This document shows, piece by piece, positions 25,626 to 33,794 of a DNA stretch of 64,000 bases (its first letter is position 1; each line of letters begins with the position of its first letter). The translations under genes were made by a program, and so were the position numbers. This DNA is from Hymenobacter sp. BRD128 (GTDB taxonomy: Bacteria; Bacteroidota; Bacteroidia; Cytophagales; Hymenobacteraceae), in contig NZ_CP053908.1 in NCBI RefSeq assembly GCF_013256625.1, forward strand, positions 3,472,001 to 3,536,000, written 5' to 3'. The notes below the pieces were generated by a model that did no database searches, had not been told where the DNA came from, and saw only the letters and a list, made by a program, of their open reading frames with translations.

Positions 25626-26858
25626 GTGAACGTACCTCTCCTCATTGCCCGCCGCTACTTTCTTTCCAAGAAAAAGCGCAACATCATTACCATCATCTCT
25701 AACATCTCGATGGTGGGCGTGGCGGTGGGCACGGCGGCGCTCATTATCGTGCTTTCGGTGTTTAACGGCCTCGAAGACCTCGTGCGCTCGCTCTACGGCA
25801 AGTCGGACCCTAGCCTGGTAATCGCGGCCCGCCAGGGCAAGTCATTTTCCATTGATACTTTGCTGCTTACCAACGTGCAAACCACGCCCGGCGTGGCCCT
25901 GCTCACGGAGGTTATTGAGGATAATGCCTTGCTGCAATACCACGACCGCCAGATGGTGGTGAAAATGCGCGGCTTGTCGGAAAACTACTTCGGCCAGATT
26001 CCCATCGACTCGAACCTGCTGGCTGGCGACCACCGCCTGCGCCGTGGCGAGCGCGAATACGCCCTGGTGGGCGAGGGCGTGCAGCGCGAGCTCGGCATCG
26101 TGCTCGACAACCGGCTAGCCCCATTGCGCCTGCTGTACCCGCGCCAGGAACCGGGACGTAAAACCCTGAACATCAATCCCGAAAAGGCGTTCAACGAAGA
26201 AACTATCCTGGCGGGCGGCATCTTCCAGATAGAGCAGCACCTCGATGACAGCTACCTCTTCGTGCCACTCACTTTTGCCCGCCGCCTGCTGGGCTACGGC
26301 AACCGCCGCACCGCCCTCTATGTGCGCGTGGGGTCTAGCTTCAAGCTCAGCAAGGTGAAAGAAGACCTGCGCGAGCGCCTTGGCACCGGCTTCACAGTGC
26401 TCGACTCCGACGAGCAGCACGTAAGTCTGCTTAAGGCCATCAAGATTGAGAAGCTGTTCGTATTCATCACGTTTGCTTTTATTCTGCTCATCGCCTCGCT
26501 CAACATCTTTTTCTCGCTTTCGATGCTGGTTATCGACAAGCGTAAGGACATTGCCGTGCTCCAAGCCATCGGCGCTACCGAGCAGACAGTGCGGCAATCG
26601 TTTTTGTTGGTCGGGGCCATTGTGGCGCTGGTGGGCGCCGTAGCGGGGCTGGCGCTCGGCATTGGCGTGTGCTGGGTGCAGCAAACTTTTCACGTTGTGA
26701 GCATGGGCATGGCCACGAGCGTGGTAGATTCCTATCCGGTGAAAATGCAAGCAACGGACATCTTTTTTATCGCACTGGCTATCATCTCGATAACCTTGGC
26801 AGTATCTATTCGGCCAGCGCTGAATGCCGGACGAATGCAAATTCGGGAAAACCTCTAG
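25626..26858 (+). CDS. ABC transporter permease, LolC/LolE-FtsX type
   Basis: About 410 aa with the four-helix MacB/FtsX topology: an N-terminal helix after IARRYFLSKKKRN, a large periplasmic domain (about 60-270), then three C-terminal helices (VFITFAFILLIASLNIFFSL and two later). The SMLVIDKRKDIAVLQAIGAT stretch is the usual coupling region of lipoprotein-release permeases. No ATPase gene is adjacent. GTG 25626 is the preferred start since homologues begin near NVPLLIARRYF; TTG 25608 is possible. Likely role: lipoprotein trafficking, an inference. Confidence 0.88.
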   Translation: MNVPLLIARRYFLSKKKRNIITIISNISMVGVAVGTAALIIVLSVFNGLEDLVRSLYGKSDPSLVIAARQGKSFSIDTLLLTNVQTTPGVALLTEVIEDNALLQYHDRQMVVKMRGLSENYFGQIPIDSNLLAGDHRLRRGEREYALVGEGVQRELGIVLDNRLAPLRLLYPRQEPGRKTLNINPEKAFNEETILAGGIFQIEQHLDDSYLFVPLTFARRLLGYGNRRTALYVRVGSSFKLSKVKEDLRERLGTGFTVLDSDEQHVSLLKAIKIEKLFVFITFAFILLIASLNIFFSLSMLVIDKRKDIAVLQAIGATEQTVRQSFLLVGAIVALVGAVAGLALGIGVCWVQQTFHVVSMGMATSVVDSYPVKMQATDIFFIALAIISITLAVSIRPALNAGRMQIRENL

Positions 26859-26965
26859 CTAAGCTGAACCGTAAGCGGTGCCAGGCGGCGCAGCGTATAA
26901 AACTGAGCAAAATCAGTCGGGAATCCCGGCCGCGCGGGCTAACTTGCGCGTTCTCGTGCTCGGCT

Positions 26966-29965
26966 ATGAATGTTTCTACTGCACAACCATTCCAATTAGT
27001 TTACTCGCTGTTCGCGCACGAGTATCTGGGGCATCTTTTTACGGCCCATGTGGTGCAGCTAGGCCCAAGCGGGCGCCTGACGCTGCAACACCAAACGATT
27101 TCGGCCAAAAACGCGCCCGAATTTGCTGAAGGTCTGGAGAAAGACGACTACGAGCTCATCGCCCTCTGCGACCAACTGCAGCAAGACGCGGTTATTAAGG
27201 AATTCTGGCCCCGTAAAATCTCGGCGGCCGATTTTTTCCTGAAAATATATAACCCCGAAAAAGGCGATAAGCCGATGCAGGAGGCCATTAGCCGCTATGT
27301 GCAAACGCGGCTGGGCCGGTTGCTGGCAGGCCTCAAAGGCAAGCACGTCTTTATCATGGGCCGCGATGGCGAGCCCACCTGGCGCGAGTTGCGGCTAGCC
27401 CCGGTGCCCGCCTCGGTGCTCTTTCACTTCCGGCGCAACGAAGAAAGCACGCACTATTTCCCGACGATTCAGTTTCAGAGTCAAAAGCTTGATTTTCAAT
27501 TCAAAAACGCGGTGCTGGTGTGCCAGCAGCCGGCCTGGCTGCTGCTCGACGATGTGCTCTACTGCTTCCGCCACGATGTGGACGGGCGCAAGTTGCTGCC
27601 GTTTCTGAACAAGAAATTTATCACGGTGCCCCGCGCCGTCGAAAAAAGCTATTTTCAGAAATTCGTGGCCCCGCTCATGGAGTCGTTCGACGTGCACGCG
27701 CGCGGCTTCGACATTCGCACCGAGCGCTACTTGGCCCGGCCCCAGCTCACATTTTCGGATGTGCCGCCCGCCCCGCCCGGCGGCGGCCCGGTGGTGCCCG
27801 TGCGCCCACCGGGCCCGCCCCGGCGGGGCCGCGTGCCCATGCCCAAGCCGCTGGTTATTCCCGGGGCGGGCACCGACGAGGCGCCGCTGTTTTTCAACCT
27901 CACCTTTCGCTACGGCGCCTACGACCTCCCGCTGACGCCGCCGCGCGCCATGAGCGTGCAGCTGGAGGAAGACGCTGACTCTTATGTGTTTCGGCGCCTG
28001 CTACGCTCGGCCAAAGAGGAAGGAGACCGGGCCGAAGAGCTGCGCCAGCGCGGCCTGCCGCTCGACGCCGACGGCCACGCCAGCCTGCCCAAAGCCGAAG
28101 CCTTCCGCTGGCTGCACGATAATGCGCCGGCGCTGGGTGAGCTCGGCTTTCAGGTGCAGGGAGGTGCCTCGGCTAGCCAGGATTATTTCATTGGGCCGGT
28201 GCGGGTGGAAGTAGGCATCGAGGAGCGCGGCGACTGGTTCGACGTGCGCGGTACGGTGTGGTTTGGCGAGTATGCGGTGCCGTTTATCCGGCTGCGGCCC
28301 TACATTTTGCAGCGCCGCCGCGAGTACCGACTGCCCAACGGGCAGGTCGCCTTCATCCCCGACGAGTGGTTTACCGACTACTTGGAGCTATTTGCCTTCG
28401 CCGAAGAAACCGACGGGCAACCGCTGGCCCTGCGCCGGCATCACTTATCCTTAGTTAATGACTTAGAGCAGGATAACCTGGCCACTGTCACGCTTACGCG
28501 CCGCCTGGAAAAGCTGCGCGACTTTGCCGCCGTCGAAGACCGGCCGCTGCCGGTGGGCTTCCGGGGCACGCTGCGGCCCTACCAGCAGGCCGGCTACAAC
28601 TGGCTGCGCTTTGTGCAGGACTACCACCTCGGCGGCTGCCTGGCCGATGATATGGGCCTGGGCAAATCGGTGCAGACGCTGGTGATGCTGCTGGAGCGCC
28701 AAGAAAGCGGGGCTAGCCAAGGCGCGGCCTCGCTGCTGGTGCTGCCTACCTCGCTGGTTTACAACTGGATGGCGGAGGCGCGCAAATTCACCCCTAGCCT
28801 GCGGCTGTTGGTGTACACGGGTACCTACCGTGACAAGAACGTGGCGCAGTTTGCTGGCTACGATGTAGTGCTGACGAGCTACGGCATCGTGCGCCTCGAC
28901 ACTGACCTACTGGCTAGCTATCAGTTTGATTACGTGATTCTTGACGAGTCGCAGGCCATTAAAAACCCTAGCTCGACTACGGCGCAGGCAGTGCGGCAGC
29001 TCCGGGCGCGGCACCGGCTTATCCTCACCGGCACGCCGGTCGAGAACTCGACGATGGATTTGTGGAGCCAGATGACGTTTATCAACCCGGGCCTGCTGGG
29101 CACGCAGGCGTTTTTCCGCAAGGAATTTGTGAAGCCCATCGAGAAAAACCAGGATGAAAGCCGCACCCGTAAGCTGCACGCCCTCATCAAGCCCTTCGTG
29201 CTGCGCCGGCACAAAGCGCAAGTAGCCAGCGAGCTGCCCGCTAAAACCGAGCACCTCAGCTACTGCCCGCTTACGGAGGAGCAAGCGCAGTTCTACGAAG
29301 AAACCAAGAGCTTCTACCGCAACAAAATACTAGAAAGCCTGGAGGGCCACGCGCCCACGCCGGCCGGCGGCACCCAGCTTCTACTGCTCCAGGGCCTCAC
29401 CCGCCTGCGCCAAATTGCCAACCATCCGCACCTGGCCGACCAGAGCTACGAGGGCGAATCGGGCAAGATGCGCGAGATTCTGCGCATGATTCGCAGCGTG
29501 GTATCGGAAGGCCACAAAGTGCTGGTTTTTAGCCAGTTTGTGCAGCATTTAGCGCTCGTGCGCGCTGGCCTCGATGAGCGCCAGCTAGCCTACGCCTACC
29601 TCGACGGCCACACCCGCGACCGCCAGGGCGAAGTGGAGCGTTTTCAGAGCGACCCCGACCTGCAAATCTTCCTCATCAGCCTTAAGGCGGGCGGCGTGGG
29701 CCTCAACCTCACGGCCGCCGACTACGTGTTCATCCTCGACCCGTGGTGGAACCCGGCCGTGGAGGCCCAGGCCATTGACCGCGCCCACCGCATCGGGCAG
29801 CAGCGGCCGGTATTTGTGTACAAGTTTATCAGCCAGGGCACGGTGGAGGAAAAAATTCTGGCCCTGCAAAAGCGTAAGCTACAATTGGTGAGTGACTTAA
29901 TAACGACCGACGAGGCCGTGATAAAGTCGCTGACGCGCGAGGATATTGAGGAGCTGCTCGGGTAG
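26966..29965 (+). CDS. SNF2-family DEAD/DEAH-box helicase
   Basis: About 999 aa. An N-terminal half of about 500 residues lacks clear motifs apart from a Pro-rich spacer near 255-285. The SNF2 ATPase follows, with Walker A CLADDMGLGKSVQTL, motif II ILDESQAIKNP (DESQ rather than DEAH), LILTGTPVEN, and the C-terminal helicase lobe with GGVGLNLTAADYVFILDPWW and IDRAHRIGQ. ATG 26966 is used because upstream in-frame codons overlap the permease gene. Probably a chromatin- or nucleic-acid-remodelling translocase. It lies 120 bases upstream of the tubulin-like/motor cluster, but such helicases are common in Bacteroidota, so a functional link is unproven. Confidence 0.93.
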   Translation: MNVSTAQPFQLVYSLFAHEYLGHLFTAHVVQLGPSGRLTLQHQTISAKNAPEFAEGLEKDDYELIALCDQLQQDAVIKEFWPRKISAADFFLKIYNPEKGDKPMQEAISRYVQTRLGRLLAGLKGKHVFIMGRDGEPTWRELRLAPVPASVLFHFRRNEESTHYFPTIQFQSQKLDFQFKNAVLVCQQPAWLLLDDVLYCFRHDVDGRKLLPFLNKKFITVPRAVEKSYFQKFVAPLMESFDVHARGFDIRTERYLARPQLTFSDVPPAPPGGGPVVPVRPPGPPRRGRVPMPKPLVIPGAGTDEAPLFFNLTFRYGAYDLPLTPPRAMSVQLEEDADSYVFRRLLRSAKEEGDRAEELRQRGLPLDADGHASLPKAEAFRWLHDNAPALGELGFQVQGGASASQDYFIGPVRVEVGIEERGDWFDVRGTVWFGEYAVPFIRLRPYILQRRREYRLPNGQVAFIPDEWFTDYLELFAFAEETDGQPLALRRHHLSLVNDLEQDNLATVTLTRRLEKLRDFAAVEDRPLPVGFRGTLRPYQQAGYNWLRFVQDYHLGGCLADDMGLGKSVQTLVMLLERQESGASQGAASLLVLPTSLVYNWMAEARKFTPSLRLLVYTGTYRDKNVAQFAGYDVVLTSYGIVRLDTDLLASYQFDYVILDESQAIKNPSSTTAQAVRQLRARHRLILTGTPVENSTMDLWSQMTFINPGLLGTQAFFRKEFVKPIEKNQDESRTRKLHALIKPFVLRRHKAQVASELPAKTEHLSYCPLTEEQAQFYEETKSFYRNKILESLEGHAPTPAGGTQLLLLQGLTRLRQIANHPHLADQSYEGESGKMREILRMIRSVVSEGHKVLVFSQFVQHLALVRAGLDERQLAYAYLDGHTRDRQGEVERFQSDPDLQIFLISLKAGGVGLNLTAADYVFILDPWWNPAVEAQAIDRAHRIGQQRPVFVYKFISQGTVEEKILALQKRKLQLVSDLITTDEAVIKSLTREDIEELLG

Positions 29966-30085
29966 TGGCCCGCGTCGGCCTGTGCCTCTGAAACGGAGAA
30001 TAGTAAGCAGTTATATCCGTAACCCCGCAATTGTCGTTACTTGCGGGCAGATGGGCGCCGCGCCGGTGCCCGCTGCTTCTTACTC

Positions 30086-31432
30086 ATGCACGCTCGACTA
30101 CCAACGGCCCGCTTTTTCTACAATTCGGCTTTTTACCCCCTAGCGGCGGCGCTGCTCGGCGGCGCGGCGCTCAGCAGCTGCGGCGGGCCGGATAAAACCA
30201 CCGAGAAAACCACCGCGGCGGCCAGCAAAACGCCCGTTGCCGCCATCAGCCAAGTGAGTGTGTTTGTGGATGCCTCGACCGGGATGCGCGGCTTTATGCA
30301 CCCCAACGCGCCGGGCGAAACGGGCAGCCAATTTCAGCGCTCCATCACCGAGCTACTGAGTAATATCAACGACCAACGGGCTGTTAATCAAACCGCGCCA
30401 AGCTACTATTTCGTGCAGGAGAGCACGGCTAAGGACCCGCGCACCCTGCGCCCCACCACCTACGCCGAGCTGAGTAACACCGTGAGCGAGGGCATTAAAA
30501 ACCCCGCGCTAGGCACCGAAATGCCCACCATGCTGCGCGACATCCTGAAGTTGCAAAAAAGCAAGCCGGGCACGGTGAGCGTGGTTATTTCCGACTTCAT
30601 TTACGCCCCGCCCGACCCGAAGCAGACCTGGAAGGTGAAGACTGACGTGAAGGATGCGCTGAATGAAGCCTCGGCCCAGGACCTGGCTATCAGCATCTTC
30701 GCGGGCACGTCGGAGTTCCGTGACAAGTTTTTTCCCGGCAACCGCACGCACTTCCAAGTGCTGCATGGCAGCCGACTGCCCTACTACGTATGGGTGCTGG
30801 GCCAGCCCGCCGCCGTGGCCGCCGCCATGCCCTGGCTGAAGCCGCTGATGGGCGCCGACTTCGAGCGCGTAAGTTTCAACACTCCGGCCCCGCCGGCGGC
30901 GGTGTTTGAGCATTTCGGCAACGTGGGCGAGTGGTACGCCGACAAAACCGGCAGCCGCCAGACCCAACCCCTCACGCTGCACTTCACCAAAAGCCTCTCG
31001 CGCCAGGAGCCGGCCGAATTTGTGCTGGGCCTCGACCTCACGAACGCGCCTACTACCGAGGCTGCCAGCCTGCCAACCAAGTTGCAACTCGACGAAGCCG
31101 GTACGGGCGCTACCCTGGCCAAAGTCTGGACCGCCCGCGACGAACCCAAGGCACCCAGTACCCCGGCCCTGGCCACCTATACCCACCTGGCTAGGGTGCA
31201 CCTAGAGCGCCTGCCGGGCCGCAAGCCCGCTACGGTGCGCCTCGTGCTGCCCCGCACCCAGCCCGCCTGGGTCACCAAGTACACTACCCTTAACGATAGC
31301 AACATCGCCGCCCAAGGCCCTAAGACCTTTCTGCTCAGCGAAGTATTGCAGGGCGTGCAGGACTACTACGACCAAACGCCCGCCGGCCGCGAGGTGTGGG
31401 CGTTACCCGTGCAGCTGCAGCCGGCCGACTAA
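30086..31432 (+). CDS. Lipoprotein with a vWA-like domain (first gene of the tubulin-like/motor cluster)
   Basis: 448 aa with a lipobox ending at Cys32 (AALSSC), so predicted to be lipid-anchored. The strand VSVFVDASTGMRGF carries D-A-S-T, a partial metal-site (MIDAS DxSxS-like) motif at Asp62. A second core strand VSVVISDFIYAPP, about 130 residues on, matches the later vWA strand with its Asp. The C-terminal half is beta-rich (LARVHLERLPGRKPATVRLVLP in two adjacent stretches). No database family could be confirmed by eye; vWA is a structural inference. It starts the co-directional cluster ending at 40811. Confidence 0.65.
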   Translation: MHARLPTARFFYNSAFYPLAAALLGGAALSSCGGPDKTTEKTTAAASKTPVAAISQVSVFVDASTGMRGFMHPNAPGETGSQFQRSITELLSNINDQRAVNQTAPSYYFVQESTAKDPRTLRPTTYAELSNTVSEGIKNPALGTEMPTMLRDILKLQKSKPGTVSVVISDFIYAPPDPKQTWKVKTDVKDALNEASAQDLAISIFAGTSEFRDKFFPGNRTHFQVLHGSRLPYYVWVLGQPAAVAAAMPWLKPLMGADFERVSFNTPAPPAAVFEHFGNVGEWYADKTGSRQTQPLTLHFTKSLSRQEPAEFVLGLDLTNAPTTEAASLPTKLQLDEAGTGATLAKVWTARDEPKAPSTPALATYTHLARVHLERLPGRKPATVRLVLPRTQPAWVTKYTTLNDSNIAAQGPKTFLLSEVLQGVQDYYDQTPAGREVWALPVQLQPAD

Positions 31433-31499
31433 ACGGCCCGTTTCTTGCCGCTAGCCCGCACAGCGTGCTTTCCTTTTCCCGAAACCCTCTTTCTATTTC

Positions 31500-31952
31500 A
31501 TGTTTCAGAAGCTTTTCACCACCCTCTACCAGGCGCTGCTGGGCACCGCCGAGCCATCGTCGCTGATTCCGGTTTACCAAAAAAGTATTTTTCCGGGCGT
31601 GGGCCTGGGCACGCTGTTTGGCGTGGCACTCGGAGCAGCGCTGCTGTTCTACGTGATTTTTAATCGGGTGCTGACCACGTCTTTCTACAAGACTTCGCAC
31701 TGGTTTATCATGCTGCTGCTCACGGCAGTAGGCTCAGCTATTCTGGCATACTCACAGGCTCGCTCGGTGGTGTATGCCAGCCTGGATGGCGAAACGCTGG
31801 GCGCCGTGGAGAAGTCGGCTTACGACCGCTACGTGCTAGGTTTTTTAGTGGTAAATGCGCTGTACGGGGCCTTATTTTTTGTACTCTGGTCGTTTGTGGT
31901 GAAGCCGCTGTCGGTGAGCGCCCGTACTACGCCAGTGCGCTGGCCCAACTAG
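31500..31952 (+). CDS. Small polytopic membrane protein in the tubulin-like/motor cluster
   Basis: 150 aa with three hydrophobic helices (about 32-57, 66-85 and 111-135) and a short amphipathic N-terminus. Around residues 86-105 it has an extracytoplasmic or loop segment QARSVVYASLDGETLG. No motif recognised. Position between the vWA-like lipoprotein and the tubulin-like gene suggests a membrane component of the same system. Confidence 0.65.
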   Translation: MFQKLFTTLYQALLGTAEPSSLIPVYQKSIFPGVGLGTLFGVALGAALLFYVIFNRVLTTSFYKTSHWFIMLLLTAVGSAILAYSQARSVVYASLDGETLGAVEKSAYDRYVLGFLVVNALYGALFFVLWSFVVKPLSVSARTTPVRWPN

Positions 31953-31985
31953 GCGGCTGAATTCCTGGGCTTGACCCGCTCCGCT

Positions 31986-32030
31986 TGTCATTACGAGCCT
32001 GCGCAGCGATGGCAAGCGAGCGATAGCCAG
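31986..32030. repeat. Diverged half copy of the CATTGCGAGCG-type repeat
   Basis: TGTCATTACGAGCCTGCGCA followed by words shared with the inverted repeats at 1.6 and 21.4 kb, but without a matching second arm. It falls between the small membrane protein and the tubulin-like gene. Confidence 0.45.
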
Positions 32031-32066
32031 CTTCAATAACAAACCACAAACACTTAATATCCAAGC

Positions 32067-33619
32067 ATGTCCACGCTTTATATCTTCGGCATCGGCGGCA
32101 CGGGGTCGCGGGTTATCCGCTCGCTCACGATGCTGCTGGCGGCCGGGGTCGAACTTAAGAACTGTGACCGGGTAGTACCCATCATCATCGACCCCGATGC
32201 GACCAACGGTGACAAGCAGCGCACTATTGAGCTGCTCAAAACCTACCAGCGCCTGCGCGCCCAGATAAAACCCGCCGCGCCGGGCGCGAGCACGGCTGGC
32301 CAGTTCTTCGGAGCTGACATTCAAACCCTGGCCTCGCTGGCTAGGCCCGGCGAGCAGCGCGACACGCGCGTGAAAGACACGTTTGAGTACAGCTTTAGCG
32401 GCATGGAAGAGCCGCTGCGCGACTACCTGCGCTACACCAGCCTGCCGGTCGAAAGCCAGTACTTGGTGGACCTGCTTTTTGACCCGAAAAGCCTGGATGA
32501 GAATCTGAAAGTGGGCTTCAAAGGCAGCCCCAACGTAGGCAGCGTAGTGCTGAACCAACTGGTGGACTCGCCCGAGTTTCAGTTTTTCGGCAACGAGTTT
32601 CGGGCTGGCGACCGCATTTTCTTTATCAGCTCCATCTTCGGGGCACGGGCGCGGCGGGCTTCCCGCTGCTGCTCAAGAACCTGCGCGACCGCGATGCCAA
32701 CCTGCCGCACATCGAGCTGCTGAACACGGCACCGATTGGAGCGCTCAGCCTGCTGCCCTACTTCAGCCTGAAGAGCGAGGATAGCAGCGCCATCGACTCC
32801 AACACCTTCATTACGAAGACGAAGGCAGCGCTAGCCTACTACCAGCAAAACCTGCACGGCCTGAACGCCATGTACTACCTGGGCGACCAGGCGCAGAAGC
32901 AGAACGACAACCACGAGGGCGGCATTAGCCAGCAGAACAACGCCCACTTTATTGAGGTGGTGGGGGCCCTAGCGGTGCTCGACTTTTTGGATAAACCTGA
33001 CAGCATCGCCCACGAGGAGCACTTCTATGAGTTTGGGCTGGAGCGCGACGAGAACGATTTGCGCTTCGAGCACTTCGACCGCCGCCAAACCTTGCCGAAG
33101 GTGGGCGAGGCGCTGACGCGCTTCCATTTCTTCGCTACCTGGCTGCAGCACCACCTGGACGAGACGATGTCGGCCACGTACGCCACTAACCTGGGTTTGA
33201 AAAACGCCTGGGACCGCGACCCGTTTTACCAGGATTTGCGCCGGTTCTTATTCGACTACAACTCGCCCGACCGGCAGTTTATCAGCTATACTGCCTGGCT
33301 GCGCGAACTGCGCGACAACTCGCGGCGCTTCCGACCCTTTAACCTGCGCGACGGCTACGACCCCCAGAACCACTGGGACAGCATGGCCGACCTACTTGAG
33401 CCGGATTTCGACAAATCAGTAGCTGGCAAGGAGCTGAAAAAGAAAGGCTTATTTGGCAAGTCAGACGTTATCGACCCTAAGCAAATCCGGGTAATGCTAG
33501 ACAAGCGCCTGAGCCAGGCCGTGGCCAATGACACGGCTAGCTCGCCGGCCACGGCGCTAGTTCGCACCTTCACCGAAGTGATGGATGAGGTGGTGCACGG
33601 GCAGCAGTTGCTGCAATAG
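32067..33619 (+). CDS. Tubulin/FtsZ-like GTPase (Tubulin_2/FtsZl type), one frame break
   Basis: Reconstructed product of about 517 aa. N-terminal nucleotide-binding strand-loop LYIFGIGGTGSRVIRSL, then PIIIDPDATN, where FtsZ/tubulin has its NTDxxxL strand. About 190 residues on comes the tubulin signature loop, IFGGTGAAGFPLLLKNL once the frame is corrected (FtsZ has GGGTGTG). The frame changes at 32640-32644: the G run shows four Gs where one more base (probably ggCggc) restores the reading frame from 32067-32640 into the part ending 33619. The C-terminal half is helical and family specific. Whether the break is real or a sequencing error is undecided. Expected to bind GTP and perhaps polymerise. 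Confidence 0.72.
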
Positions 33620-33651
33620 TGGGCTAGGTTACCCTAGTCACTTTTTAGGCT

Positions 33652-33744
33652 GTCATGCTGAACGCAGTGAAGCATCTTGCTCGCTCCGTTGCTGACGATG
33701 AAATTACTAATCCAAGCGAGATGCTTCACTGCGTTCAGCATGAC
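33652..33744. repeat. Intergenic inverted repeat, 26-bp perfect arms
   Basis: Arms 33652-33677 (starting GTCATGCTGAACGCAGTGAA) and 33719-33744 are exact complements. It separates the tubulin-like and actin-like genes and may be a terminator or a mobile palindromic element; a promoter could lie just after it (33745-33794). Confidence 0.88.
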
Positions 33745-33794
33745 GTTCTAAGTAGGAATCGTGCCGCAAATAAGCGTCTGTTTAACAGATTTTT

